Positions 42,716 through 50,645 of a DNA stretch of 64,000 bases are shown one piece after another (the first letter of the stretch is position 1; each line of letters starts with the position of its first letter). The notes under the pieces were generated by a model that saw nothing but the letters and a program-made list of their open reading frames with translations, made no database searches and was not told the DNA's origin. The stretch spans positions 74,755 to 138,754 of the forward strand of contig JBBQKJ010000001.1 of NCBI GenBank assembly GCA_038326775.1, written 5' to 3'. The position numbers and the translations under genes are program-made. This DNA is from DYIU01 sp038326775 (lineage in GTDB: Bacteria > Actinomycetota > Geothermincolia > Fen-727 > Anoxymicrobiaceae).

Positions 42716-43494
42716 AGACAATGGGGATAGACATCGGCAACCTGCTCTCGAAGGTGGTCATCCTTGATGGGGACAAGTTGGTCGCGAGCGGAATAATGGA
42801 CACCACCGGGAACGTGGCGAGCGAGATCGACATGCTGGTGAGCTCCGTCCTGCTGGACGCGGGCTTCGGGCTCGAAGGGCTGGATGCGCGCGCCGCCACC
42901 GGTGGCGGGGCCGAACTGCTGAGGGGCCTGGACTTCACCGAGGACGAGGTGACCTGCGTGGCGGCGGCGGGCGCTTACCTCCTGCCCGAGATAAACATGA
43001 TAGTGCACGTCGGCGGCCAGAGCATCGCCTCGATTCTCATCAACGAGGACGGCGACGTGGTCAACTTCATGCGCAACGACAAGTGCGCCTCGGGGTCCGG
43101 GCGCTTCCTGGAGGTCATGAGCCACGCTATTGGCGTGGGCATCGACGACATCGATGGCGTGGTGGAGGGGGCCGAAAAGCCGGTTTCCATAAGCAGCCAG
43201 TGTGGTGTTTTCGCGGAGAGCGAGGTCATCACTCATGTTAACGACGGCGAGAAGCCGGCGGATATTGTCGCCGGTCTGTGCGACTCGGTGGCGAGCATCG
43301 TGTCCGCGCAGGCCCGCAAATTCACCGAGGGGGACAAGTATACCCTTACCGGTGGTGTAGCGAGGATAGACGCAGTCAGGGGACGTATAACGCAGAAGAT
43401 GAACGGGACGTTCTACGAGTTTCCCCATGACCCGAGGCTGGCGGCCGCCGTCGGCGCGGCCCTGCTCGCCGGCATGGAAGAAGAAGAGGAGTAA
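42712..43494 (+). CDS. second activase-family ATPase with altered phosphate motif
   Basis: A 260-residue paralogue of the preceding ATPase, GTG start overlapping its stop (GTGA). Cluster cysteines are kept (C125 in CASGSGRF, C164 in SSQCGVF), as are MGIDIGNLLSKVV and LTGGVARI. The phosphate-2 motif, DIGGQD in the neighbour, is HVGGQS here (H99, S104), so both acidic residues are lost. It may bind nucleotide poorly or serve as the non-hydrolysing half of a heterodimer. The acidic C-terminus (EEEEE) is unlike the partner. Function inferred from pairing. Confidence 0.85.
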   Translation: MKTMGIDIGNLLSKVVILDGDKLVASGIMDTTGNVASEIDMLVSSVLLDAGFGLEGLDARAATGGGAELLRGLDFTEDEVTCVAAAGAYLLPEINMIVHVGGQSIASILINEDGDVVNFMRNDKCASGSGRFLEVMSHAIGVGIDDIDGVVEGAEKPVSISSQCGVFAESEVITHVNDGEKPADIVAGLCDSVASIVSAQARKFTEGDKYTLTGGVARIDAVRGRITQKMNGTFYEFPHDPRLAAAVGAALLAGMEEEEE

Positions 43495-43540
43495 GAGACC
43501 GCTTTTGGGAGCTTTCAGCCCCACGAAGCATTGAGACGAC

Positions 43541-44257
43541 ATGGCCTTGTTCGATGAACAGCTTGGCGAAGTAAGACGGATTCTCGCCGACTGGCGGGAA
43601 GGAGCCGGAGCGCGCGAGTTCAGCGCCGGGGAGCGGGCACCCTGGCCCGAAGGGCAGAGCCTCGTGCTGGAGGAGGACACAGCCCTCGAGCTCGGCAACC
43701 CCTCTGTCGCGTCCCTGTCTCTTCTGCTCTGGAGCGAGGGAGGCGACGTCGAGGACGGGCGTATTACTCTCGTGGGGCCCGACGTACCTGAGGCGAAAGA
43801 GCGCAACGTGCCTTTCGCGCAGGTTGTCATAGCGGGTGGCTCCTTCGCAAGCGAGTACGACTCCTACCGCGACGCTCGGGACGCCGTTTACGATACCAGG
43901 CTCCATGGCTTCTCGGTGCGAACGATGCCCAGCAGGCAGAGCATCTGGTGCAGGGTGGCGCGCGTTGCCAGGGAGGAGGGTTTTTCCCTGGTGGATCTGG
44001 GGGCGGCCTTTATCGAGGCGCTCAAGAGCCTGGACGAGGTCTCGGCCGCACAGGTCGTCTTCGTGACCGCGAGCGTCGAGGACGTGAAGAAGCTGTCGGG
44101 CGCCGCGGCGGGCGCCCAGAGGATAGTCGACGCTATGATGAAGATGTACCAGGAGGAGAACTTCGACTGTGAGACCTGCGAGTACCAGGAGGTCTGCGAC
44201 ACCGTGATGGACCTGAAGATGATAAGGAAGAAGCTGACCGAAGGAAAGGTGCCCTGA
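43541..44257 (+). CDS. CdhC/AcsB-like domain protein
   Basis: A 238-residue protein that resembles by eye the N-terminal domain of the acetyl-CoA synthase beta subunit (CdhC/AcsB): VEDGRITLVGPDV, PFAQVVIAGG, RDAVYDTRLHGFSVRTMPSRQSIWCRVARVAREEGFSLVDLGAAFIEAL. The A-cluster part of a true synthase is absent; instead the C-terminus carries CETCEYQEVCDTV, a possible metal or cluster site. The stop overlaps the ATG of the CooC-like gene (TGATG), tying the two together. No CODH/ACS catalytic subunits are present in the window. Family assignment is moderate. Confidence 0.55.
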   Translation: MALFDEQLGEVRRILADWREGAGAREFSAGERAPWPEGQSLVLEEDTALELGNPSVASLSLLLWSEGGDVEDGRITLVGPDVPEAKERNVPFAQVVIAGGSFASEYDSYRDARDAVYDTRLHGFSVRTMPSRQSIWCRVARVAREEGFSLVDLGAAFIEALKSLDEVSAAQVVFVTASVEDVKKLSGAAAGAQRIVDAMMKMYQEENFDCETCEYQEVCDTVMDLKMIRKKLTEGKVP

Positions 44258-45000
44258 TGATCCTGTCGGTGTGCGGTAAGGGAGGCGTCGGCAAGACCAC
44301 CGTTTCCGCGGTTGCGGCGCAGGCTCTCTCGGCCAGGGATGGAGTGCGCGCGCTAATCGTCGACGCCGACCCGGCGGGCGGGCTTGGCATGGCGCTCGGG
44401 CTCACCCCTCGAAAGACGCTCAACGATGTTCGAAAGGAGATAATCGAGGAGGTCAAAGCTGGAGGGCGCGACGAGAAGGACCTGGCCGTCTCGCTCGATT
44501 ACCTGCTCGCCGAAGCGCTTACGGAAAAGGGCAACCTGGCGTTCCTGTCCATCGGGCGGCCCGAGGACGTGGGCTGCTACTGCAAGGTGAACGTCATCCT
44601 CAAGGACGCAATCGAAGGCCTGGCGGGCCGCTTCGACGCGACCGTCATAGACGCCGAAGCGGGTATCGAGCAGGTCAACCGCAAGGTGATGAGCCCGGTC
44701 GATTACGTTTTGCTCGTGTCGGACACCTCGGCCAAGGCGGTCAGGGTCGCGGAGACCATAAAGGGCGTCGCGGACAGCATGATCGGCGGCGAGGATGCCG
44801 GCCTGCTGGTCAACAGGGCGCGCGAAGGGCGCGAGGCCGAGAAGATTCGCATGGGGACCTCGCTCGAGGTGCTGGGCTGGATACCGGAGGACGACACCAT
44901 CCGCCGGTTCGACGGCGAGGAGATATCCTTCCTCGAGCTGCCGGAGTGCCCCGCCCGCGAGGCCATCACCGCCGCTCTCGAGAAGACCGGCCTGCTATAA
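44257..45000 (+). CDS. cooC: CooC-type nickel-insertion ATPase
   Basis: A 247-residue MinD/ParA-like ATPase. The deviant Walker A CGKGGVGKTT (residues 6-15) is followed by VDADPAGGLGMAL, and the CooC-specific metal motif appears as C107-Y-C109 in EDVGCYCKVN. CooC proteins dimerise on ATP and deliver Ni(II) to CO dehydrogenase or acetyl-CoA synthase. Translationally coupled to the CdhC/AcsB-like gene. It is the last gene of the long operon; the repeat copy B hairpin follows 9 bases later. What it metallates here is unknown, since no CODH gene is near. Confidence 0.85.
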   Translation: MILSVCGKGGVGKTTVSAVAAQALSARDGVRALIVDADPAGGLGMALGLTPRKTLNDVRKEIIEEVKAGGRDEKDLAVSLDYLLAEALTEKGNLAFLSIGRPEDVGCYCKVNVILKDAIEGLAGRFDATVIDAEAGIEQVNRKVMSPVDYVLLVSDTSAKAVRVAETIKGVADSMIGGEDAGLLVNRAREGREAEKIRMGTSLEVLGWIPEDDTIRRFDGEEISFLELPECPAREAITAALEKTGLL

Positions 45001-45008
45001 TTCATCTT

Positions 45009-45125
45009 GGGGTCAGACACCCTGACATGAATTTTCAGCGGCATCCGGATGTCTCGGATACAAATTCATGTCAGGGTACCTGACCCCAGGGTGAGAATGC
45101 ACAAAAGTGACCTGACCCCAATGTT
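45009..45125 (+). repeat. dispersed GGGGTCAG repeat, copy B
   Basis: A 117-base element with the same layout as copy A at 15768. GGGGTCAG at 45009 continues into ACACCCTGACATGAATTT; its complement, with two mismatches, ends in CTGACCCC at 45087, giving a long hairpin. A tail AAAGTGACCTGACCCC follows and ends at AATGTT. It fills the space between cooC and the phosphoesterase, and could terminate the long operon. Confidence 0.75.
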
Positions 45126-45130
45126 GCATT

Positions 45131-46243
45131 ATGGATGAAGATAGCGAGAAGAATGGAAGGAAGCGCGCGGGCGGTGGGTCGCGCCGACACATCGCGGTGG
45201 AGGCACGCCGCCGTATCGAGCTCATCGCCTCTCGCATTCCGGGGGCCCGGGCGCTTGTAAAACACCAGTTGCCCGAAGCGGTGGCCGACCGCCTGGTTGT
45301 TGTTTCCGACATGCATTTCGGGAACGATTACGGAGCGCTGGGCACCGCTGATAACAGGATGAGGCTCACAAATGGCCTGAGGGAGCTCGGGCAAATCGAC
45401 GAGCTGGTCCTGCTCGGCGATATCTTCGACTTCTGGACCGCTACCCTCGACAACGCGCTGGAGCAGTCAAGGGAGCTCATTTCTTCGCTGTTCAAGCTTG
45501 AGAACGTCGGGCGCATAATATATATACCGGGAAACCACGACCACCACGCGGTACGCCTTTACCACAACGAGCAGGTAAGCAAGAGGCTGCGCTCGGGCGA
45601 GCTGGAGGCGCCACCTCTCACCATCCCGCTGGTCGCCGACTGCCCGGTGCTGGAGCCTTTGAGGCCGGAAGGGGCGACGGTACCCTCGTTCATGGCCTAT
45701 CCGTGGCACCACGTGGCGGTGCGCGGCAAGACGGCGCTTCTAACCCACGGCCACCTTCTGGGGTTTTTCGAGCGCTCGCTCTGGCGCCCGAAGCGAAGGT
45801 TCCTGAACGCCTTTCTACTGAAGAAAAACCCGAGTGTGGGCCTCGACGACATGGAGGCGTTCCTGTCTCCCTATTACGAGATGTTGTCACTGAGCACAGC
45901 GGTGCCGGGTGTCGTAGACGGCAGGTACCGTTTCTATCGAATAGTGAGCCGGACGGCGAAGATGCTCGGTTTCGAGCGGGAGTACAGGGTGTCGTCGTTC
46001 CGCGATACCAGTATCGAGGAAAACGCTGTCGAGATAGAGGCCCTTCTCGACCACTTCTACGAGGTGAAGCCAGACTACTTCATCTACGGGCACACACACA
46101 GGGCGGCCACCCTGGACCTTCCCCTGTCCGGCACCACCGCGGTTAACACCGGCGCCTGGTTCAACAACCCCGCCGACGCCGAGAATCACTCCAGGTACAC
46201 AATCGTCGAGGTCACGGACAAGCCCCGCATCATCGACCTGTAG
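45131..46243 (+). CDS. metallophosphoesterase
   Basis: A 370-residue calcineurin-like phosphoesterase. The two-metal motifs occur in order: VVVSDMHFGND, LVLLGDIFDFW, IYIPGNHDHH, ALLTHGH and YFIYGHTHRA. The spacing and GDIFDFW motif resemble UDP-2,3-diacylglucosamine hydrolase-type enzymes, but the middle is longer and the substrate is not clear. The ATG at 45131 lies directly after repeat copy B with no obvious ribosome site, so the translational start is less certain than the family. Confidence 0.85.
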   Translation: MDEDSEKNGRKRAGGGSRRHIAVEARRRIELIASRIPGARALVKHQLPEAVADRLVVVSDMHFGNDYGALGTADNRMRLTNGLRELGQIDELVLLGDIFDFWTATLDNALEQSRELISSLFKLENVGRIIYIPGNHDHHAVRLYHNEQVSKRLRSGELEAPPLTIPLVADCPVLEPLRPEGATVPSFMAYPWHHVAVRGKTALLTHGHLLGFFERSLWRPKRRFLNAFLLKKNPSVGLDDMEAFLSPYYEMLSLSTAVPGVVDGRYRFYRIVSRTAKMLGFEREYRVSSFRDTSIEENAVEIEALLDHFYEVKPDYFIYGHTHRAATLDLPLSGTTAVNTGAWFNNPADAENHSRYTIVEVTDKPRIIDL

Positions 46244-46279
46244 ACGGTCGGGGTTGCGTCGCTCACCCCCGCTTTGAAC

Positions 46280-46306
46280 TTGTTAAACGCGAGCCCGATG
46301 TATAAT
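46280..46306 (+). promoter_or_regulatory. probable promoter of the secreted propeller gene
   Basis: Perfect TATAAT at 46301-46306 with TTGTTA at 46280-46285 (15-base spacer, short); the gene starts at 46341. Confidence 0.45.
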
Positions 46307-46340
46307 AGCGGCACGACTGACCAAAGTGATGGGAGGAGTC

Positions 46341-49300
46341 ATGAAGAGGCTGCCGGGAAAAGCTCTTTCTTCGACGATAATCTTCTTGATAGCGGCAGTC
46401 CTTATGGCGTTCGCGTTAGCGCCGGCCGGTGCGCTGGCGGCCGACGGATATGTCTGGAGCTGGCAGAACCCGCTGCCGCAAGGGAACGACCTTTTCAGCA
46501 TCTCTGCCGCGGACACGGCGCACGTCTGGGCCGTCGGGGCCGGCGGCACCATCCTCTTCAACAACGGGGATTACTGGGTCCGGCAGACCGTCGGCACCAC
46601 TGGTACTCTCAACGACGTGCTGGCGGTGGACCCGACACATGTCTGGGCCGTCGGGGCAGGCGGCACCATACTTTTCTACAACGGCACATCCTGGACCGCG
46701 CAGGCCGGCGGCACCATCAACAGCCTTAACGGGCTCGCCGCTGTCGACGCGACCCATGTCTGGGCTGTGGGTTCCGGCGGCACGGTCCTTTTCTTCAACG
46801 GCTCCAGCTGGACCGCGCAGGTGACCGGCACGACCAACGCCCTGATCTCCGCCTCCGCCGTGGACGCCACGCACGCCTGGGCGGTGGGGTCCGGTGGAAC
46901 TGTCATCTTCTACAACGGTACGACGTGGACCGGCCAGGCCGGCGGCGTCAGCGACGGCTGGATAAACGGGGTCTCGGCTGTAGACGCCACGCACGCCTGG
47001 GCGGTCGGCTACCGGCAGGTCAGCCACACTCTTTCCTACTTCATCCTTTTCTTCAACGGCTCGTCCTGGGTGACGCAGGCCACCGGCGAGGACTGCTGGC
47101 TGACAGACGTTTCCGCGGTCGACGCCTCGAATGCCTGGGCGGTGGGTTCGGACGGGAAAGCGCTCTTTTTCAAGGGAACGACCTGGGCCGAACAGATGAC
47201 CGGCTCCTCGGAGACGCTTCACAGTGTCCTGGCCCTCAATGCGACCCACGTCTGGGCCGCGGGTAACGCCGGCGAGATCCTCTCCTACGACGGCGCCTGG
47301 AACCGACAGACAGCCGGCGAGAGTTTCGACATCCTCGGGATGTCCGCGTTCGATCAGAACCAGGCCTGGGCGGTCGGGGCCAGTGGAGATATCCTCCACT
47401 ACAACGGCTCGGCCTGGACGGCCCAGCCGAGCGGCGCAAGCGGACCGTACTTTGACGTATTCGCGCTCGACTCCGAACACGTATGGGCCGTAGGTGAGGG
47501 GGGCAAGGTCGCTTTCTGGAACGGGGCCGCCTGGGCCCTGCAGAGCAGCGGGACTTCAAGCACGCTCTTCGCCGTGACCGCCGCGGACGAGAACCACGTA
47601 TGGGCTGTCGGCGCGTCGGGCACGGTGCGCTTCAGCAACGGGTCTGCATGGAGCGGGCAGACGTCGGGCACCACCCAGTGGCTCAACGGCGTTTCCGCCG
47701 CGGACTCGAAGCACGTCTGGGCGGTCGGCAGCGGAAAGACCCTCCTCTATTACAACGGCGCTTCCTGGAAGGGCACGGATACAGGCGCCTTCAACGGGCT
47801 CAACTCGGTTTCTGCGCTGGACGCGACCCATGCCTGGGCAGTGGGCCCCGGCGGCTTCATCATGTTCATAAACGGGCCCGGCACCTGGAGCCAGCAGGCC
47901 AGCGGCACCACGGCCGACCTTTTCGCCGTGGCGGCGGTGTCCGCCGGCCGTGTATGGGCGGTGGGCGATGGAGGGGTCGCCCGTTACTATGACGGGAACA
48001 CCTGGACCGCGCAGAACACCGGCTCGGTGAACAACCTCGGAGGTTTGACCGCACCGGACGGCGGCCATGCGTGGGTGGGTGGTGACGATGGCAATATTCT
48101 GCTGGGCCAGGTCGTCCTACCCCCGACCAGCCGCACCTGGGGGACCGGCTCCATAGCCGCCGCGGCGCCGGCGACCGACTGGTTCCTGGCCGAGGGCTCC
48201 ACGGGCCCGGGCTTTGAGACATGGGTCCTGGTTCAGAATCCCGGCGACGTGACGGCCACGGTCGAGCTCGACTACATGACCTCCACGGGCCAGGTCGACG
48301 GACCGACGCTGAACATACCGGCCAGGTCGCGCTCAACGGTCAACGTCGCCGCCACGGTGCCCAACTCCTGGGACGTCTCAACGAAGGTGGGCAGCAACAA
48401 ACCGGTCATCGGGGAGAGGTCCATGTATGGAGGGGACCGGACCTGGGGCACCGACTCCATCGGCGCATCGGCTCCCGCGAAGACCTGGTACCTTGCCGAG
48501 GGCTCGACCGGGACCGGCTTCGAGACCTGGGTCCTGGTGCAGAACCCCAACGATACTTCGGCGAACGTAGAGATAACCTACATGACAGGCTCCGGCCCGG
48601 TGAGCGGGCCCAGGGTCAACCTCCCCGCCAGGACGCGGAGGACTTTCGACGTTGCCGATACCGTGCCCGGCAAATTCGACGTGTCGACCATGGTCAAGGC
48701 CAACAAGCCGGTGGTGGTCGAGCGCTCGATGTACGGCAGCGGCAGGACCTGGGGCACCGACTCGATCGGCGCGGCCGCCCCTTCGGGGTTGTGGTACCTC
48801 GCCGAGGGCTCGACGGGCCCGGGCTTTGAGACCTGGATACTGGTACAGAACCCGAACGGGCTTCCGGCCGAGGTTACCCTGACCTACATGACTCCCGCGG
48901 GCGCCGTGGCGCAAAAGGTCGATAAGGTGCCCGCGAACGCGCGCAAATCGTTTGACGTCGGGCGCGTCGTGCCGGGCGCCTGGGAAGTCTCCACCAAGGT
49001 CGAGGCCAACCGTCCGGTGGTGGCAGAGCGGGCGATGTACGGCAACAACCGGGTCTGGGCGCACGACTCCATCGGCGCCTCGGCTCCCGCGAAGACCTGG
49101 TACCTCGCCGAGGGCTCGACCGGGACCGGCTTCGAGACCTGGATACTGGTGCAGAACCCGGGCGGCGACCCGGCTGAAGTCAGGGTCGACTACCTGACCA
49201 CCGCGGGCGAGGTAAAAGGCCCGGCCGTGATGGTCCCCGCACGCTCACGCATGAACTTCAACGCGGGAGAGACCGTACCCGGGACCTGGGATGTCTCGAC

Positions 49301-49361
49301 CAGGGTCGAGAGCGACAAACCGGTCATCGCCGAGCGGGCGATGTACGGCAGCCCCAAATGA
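46341..49361 (+). CDS. secreted beta-propeller protein with C-terminal YLAEGST (DUF5719-like) repeats
   Basis: A 1006-residue exported protein. A signal peptide (KRLPGK, then IIFLIAAVLMAFALAPAGALA) is followed by about 14 repeats of 40-45 residues with the core HVWAVGxGGTILFYNG and SSWTAQ, the form of beta-propeller blades. The last 400 residues hold four near-identical units of about 100 residues with WYLAEGSTGTGFETW, LVQNPN and ending AERAMYG. No membrane anchor or sortase motif is seen at the C-terminus. It is probably a surface or secreted adhesion/recognition protein. GGGAGGAG precedes the ATG. Internal repeats make it liable to recombination and assembly errors. Confidence 0.85.
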   Translation: MKRLPGKALSSTIIFLIAAVLMAFALAPAGALAADGYVWSWQNPLPQGNDLFSISAADTAHVWAVGAGGTILFNNGDYWVRQTVGTTGTLNDVLAVDPTHVWAVGAGGTILFYNGTSWTAQAGGTINSLNGLAAVDATHVWAVGSGGTVLFFNGSSWTAQVTGTTNALISASAVDATHAWAVGSGGTVIFYNGTTWTGQAGGVSDGWINGVSAVDATHAWAVGYRQVSHTLSYFILFFNGSSWVTQATGEDCWLTDVSAVDASNAWAVGSDGKALFFKGTTWAEQMTGSSETLHSVLALNATHVWAAGNAGEILSYDGAWNRQTAGESFDILGMSAFDQNQAWAVGASGDILHYNGSAWTAQPSGASGPYFDVFALDSEHVWAVGEGGKVAFWNGAAWALQSSGTSSTLFAVTAADENHVWAVGASGTVRFSNGSAWSGQTSGTTQWLNGVSAADSKHVWAVGSGKTLLYYNGASWKGTDTGAFNGLNSVSALDATHAWAVGPGGFIMFINGPGTWSQQASGTTADLFAVAAVSAGRVWAVGDGGVARYYDGNTWTAQNTGSVNNLGGLTAPDGGHAWVGGDDGNILLGQVVLPPTSRTWGTGSIAAAAPATDWFLAEGSTGPGFETWVLVQNPGDVTATVELDYMTSTGQVDGPTLNIPARSRSTVNVAATVPNSWDVSTKVGSNKPVIGERSMYGGDRTWGTDSIGASAPAKTWYLAEGSTGTGFETWVLVQNPNDTSANVEITYMTGSGPVSGPRVNLPARTRRTFDVADTVPGKFDVSTMVKANKPVVVERSMYGSGRTWGTDSIGAAAPSGLWYLAEGSTGPGFETWILVQNPNGLPAEVTLTYMTPAGAVAQKVDKVPANARKSFDVGRVVPGAWEVSTKVEANRPVVAERAMYGNNRVWAHDSIGASAPAKTWYLAEGSTGTGFETWILVQNPGGDPAEVRVDYLTTAGEVKGPAVMVPARSRMNFNAGETVPGTWDVSTRVESDKPVIAERAMYGSPK

Positions 49362-49374
49362 CAGCCGGTCATAG

Positions 49375-50532
49375 GTGAGCGACGAGCGAGTATCACTGGC
49401 GAGGTGCGGTGGTTACCACCGGGAGCTTGTAAGAAAGAGCGTCGCCACGGTGCTCGAGTCGCTGGGCGGGGCAGGCAGCATAGCCGGGCCCGGACAGACC
49501 GTCTTTCTCAAGGTCAACGCGGCCGTGGCCGTCGCGCCCGAGACCGCCCGGGTGACCCATCCCGAGGTCGTTCGGGCCGTCGCCGAGGAGTTCAGAAAGG
49601 TCACCGACAGGGTACTGATAGGCGACAGCCCCGGCGGCCCGTTCAACCCGGCGCTGCTCAAGAGGGTTTACGAGAAGAACGGCCTGGCCGAAGTCGCCCG
49701 ACAGACCGGGGCCGAACTCGCGTTCGACACGCGCACGGTGGATGTCTCCCTGCCTGATGGCACGGCCATGAAGCGCTTGAAACTCTGCGCGGCAATGGTC
49801 GAGGCCGACCGACTTGTCTCCATCTCCAAGTTCAAGACCCACAGCTATCTGAACATCACCGGACCCATCAAGAACCTCTACGGGGCGGTGCCGGGCACCA
49901 CCAAGTTCTCTTACCACTCCCGGTTTGACAACGAGCGCGATTTTGCCGACCTCATAGTGGACGTGCATCTTGCGGCCCGTCCCGCTTTCCACGTGGTGGA
50001 CGCCGTCGACGTGATCGACGGCGACGGCTCCCGGCGTGGGGCCATAAGGAAGATGGGTGTCATCGCGGCGGGGGCGAACGCGTTCGCGTTGGAGTCGCTT
50101 CTTATGAAGCTGGTCGGCCTCGAGATGCGCGACAGCCTGGCCTTGAGGGCCGCGATAGAGCGAGGCGTCTGCGGCGAGGGCACCGGTTGGTTCGAGGTGC
50201 TCGGCGACGTCGCCAGCGAGCCGTTATTGAGCGACTTCCGACTGCCCGCTGGGAGCGTTTTCAGCGAGCGAATACCCGCCCTGCTCGTCGAACGCCTCAG
50301 CCGGTGGCTCTCGGCGAGGCCCGTCCCCCTGCCCGGGGCATGCACCCTCTGCGGGACGTGCGTGAAGGTCTGCCCGCGCCGCGCCGTGACACTTGGCGAG
50401 GACGCGGCCCTGGTGGACGCCGGGAAGTGCATCAGGTGCTTCTGCTGCTCGGAGCTGTGCGAGTACGGAGCGATCGACATACGGACGCCGGCGCTCCTGC
50501 GCGCTTTCCGCCGAAAAGTACATATTTTCTAA
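49375..50532 (+). CDS. DUF362 domain protein with 4Fe-4S ferredoxin domain
   Basis: A 385-residue protein. The DUF362 part (residues 1-290) shows VFLKVNAAVA, HPEVVRAVAEEF, IGDSPGG, ISKFKTHSYLNITGPIKNLYGAVPG and FHVVDAVDVIDGDG. The C-terminus has two cluster motifs, CTLCGTCVKVCPRRAV and CIRCFCCSELCEYGAI. DUF362 proteins with ferredoxin tails are common in anaerobes and of unknown reaction. A GTG at 49375, 13 bases after the propeller gene stop, is used; its ribosome site is weak. Confidence 0.85.
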   Translation: MSDERVSLARCGGYHRELVRKSVATVLESLGGAGSIAGPGQTVFLKVNAAVAVAPETARVTHPEVVRAVAEEFRKVTDRVLIGDSPGGPFNPALLKRVYEKNGLAEVARQTGAELAFDTRTVDVSLPDGTAMKRLKLCAAMVEADRLVSISKFKTHSYLNITGPIKNLYGAVPGTTKFSYHSRFDNERDFADLIVDVHLAARPAFHVVDAVDVIDGDGSRRGAIRKMGVIAAGANAFALESLLMKLVGLEMRDSLALRAAIERGVCGEGTGWFEVLGDVASEPLLSDFRLPAGSVFSERIPALLVERLSRWLSARPVPLPGACTLCGTCVKVCPRRAVTLGEDAALVDAGKCIRCFCCSELCEYGAIDIRTPALLRAFRRKVHIF

Positions 50533-50645
50533 GAATCTTATGGTGGTAACCGGGGATTCCTAATATGATTCAGGCAGAGCACCCGTGTGGGGCTCGGGCC
50601 GCGAATCTTTTTGCGCCAGGGCGCATGAAGCTGGAGGTGGATGTT

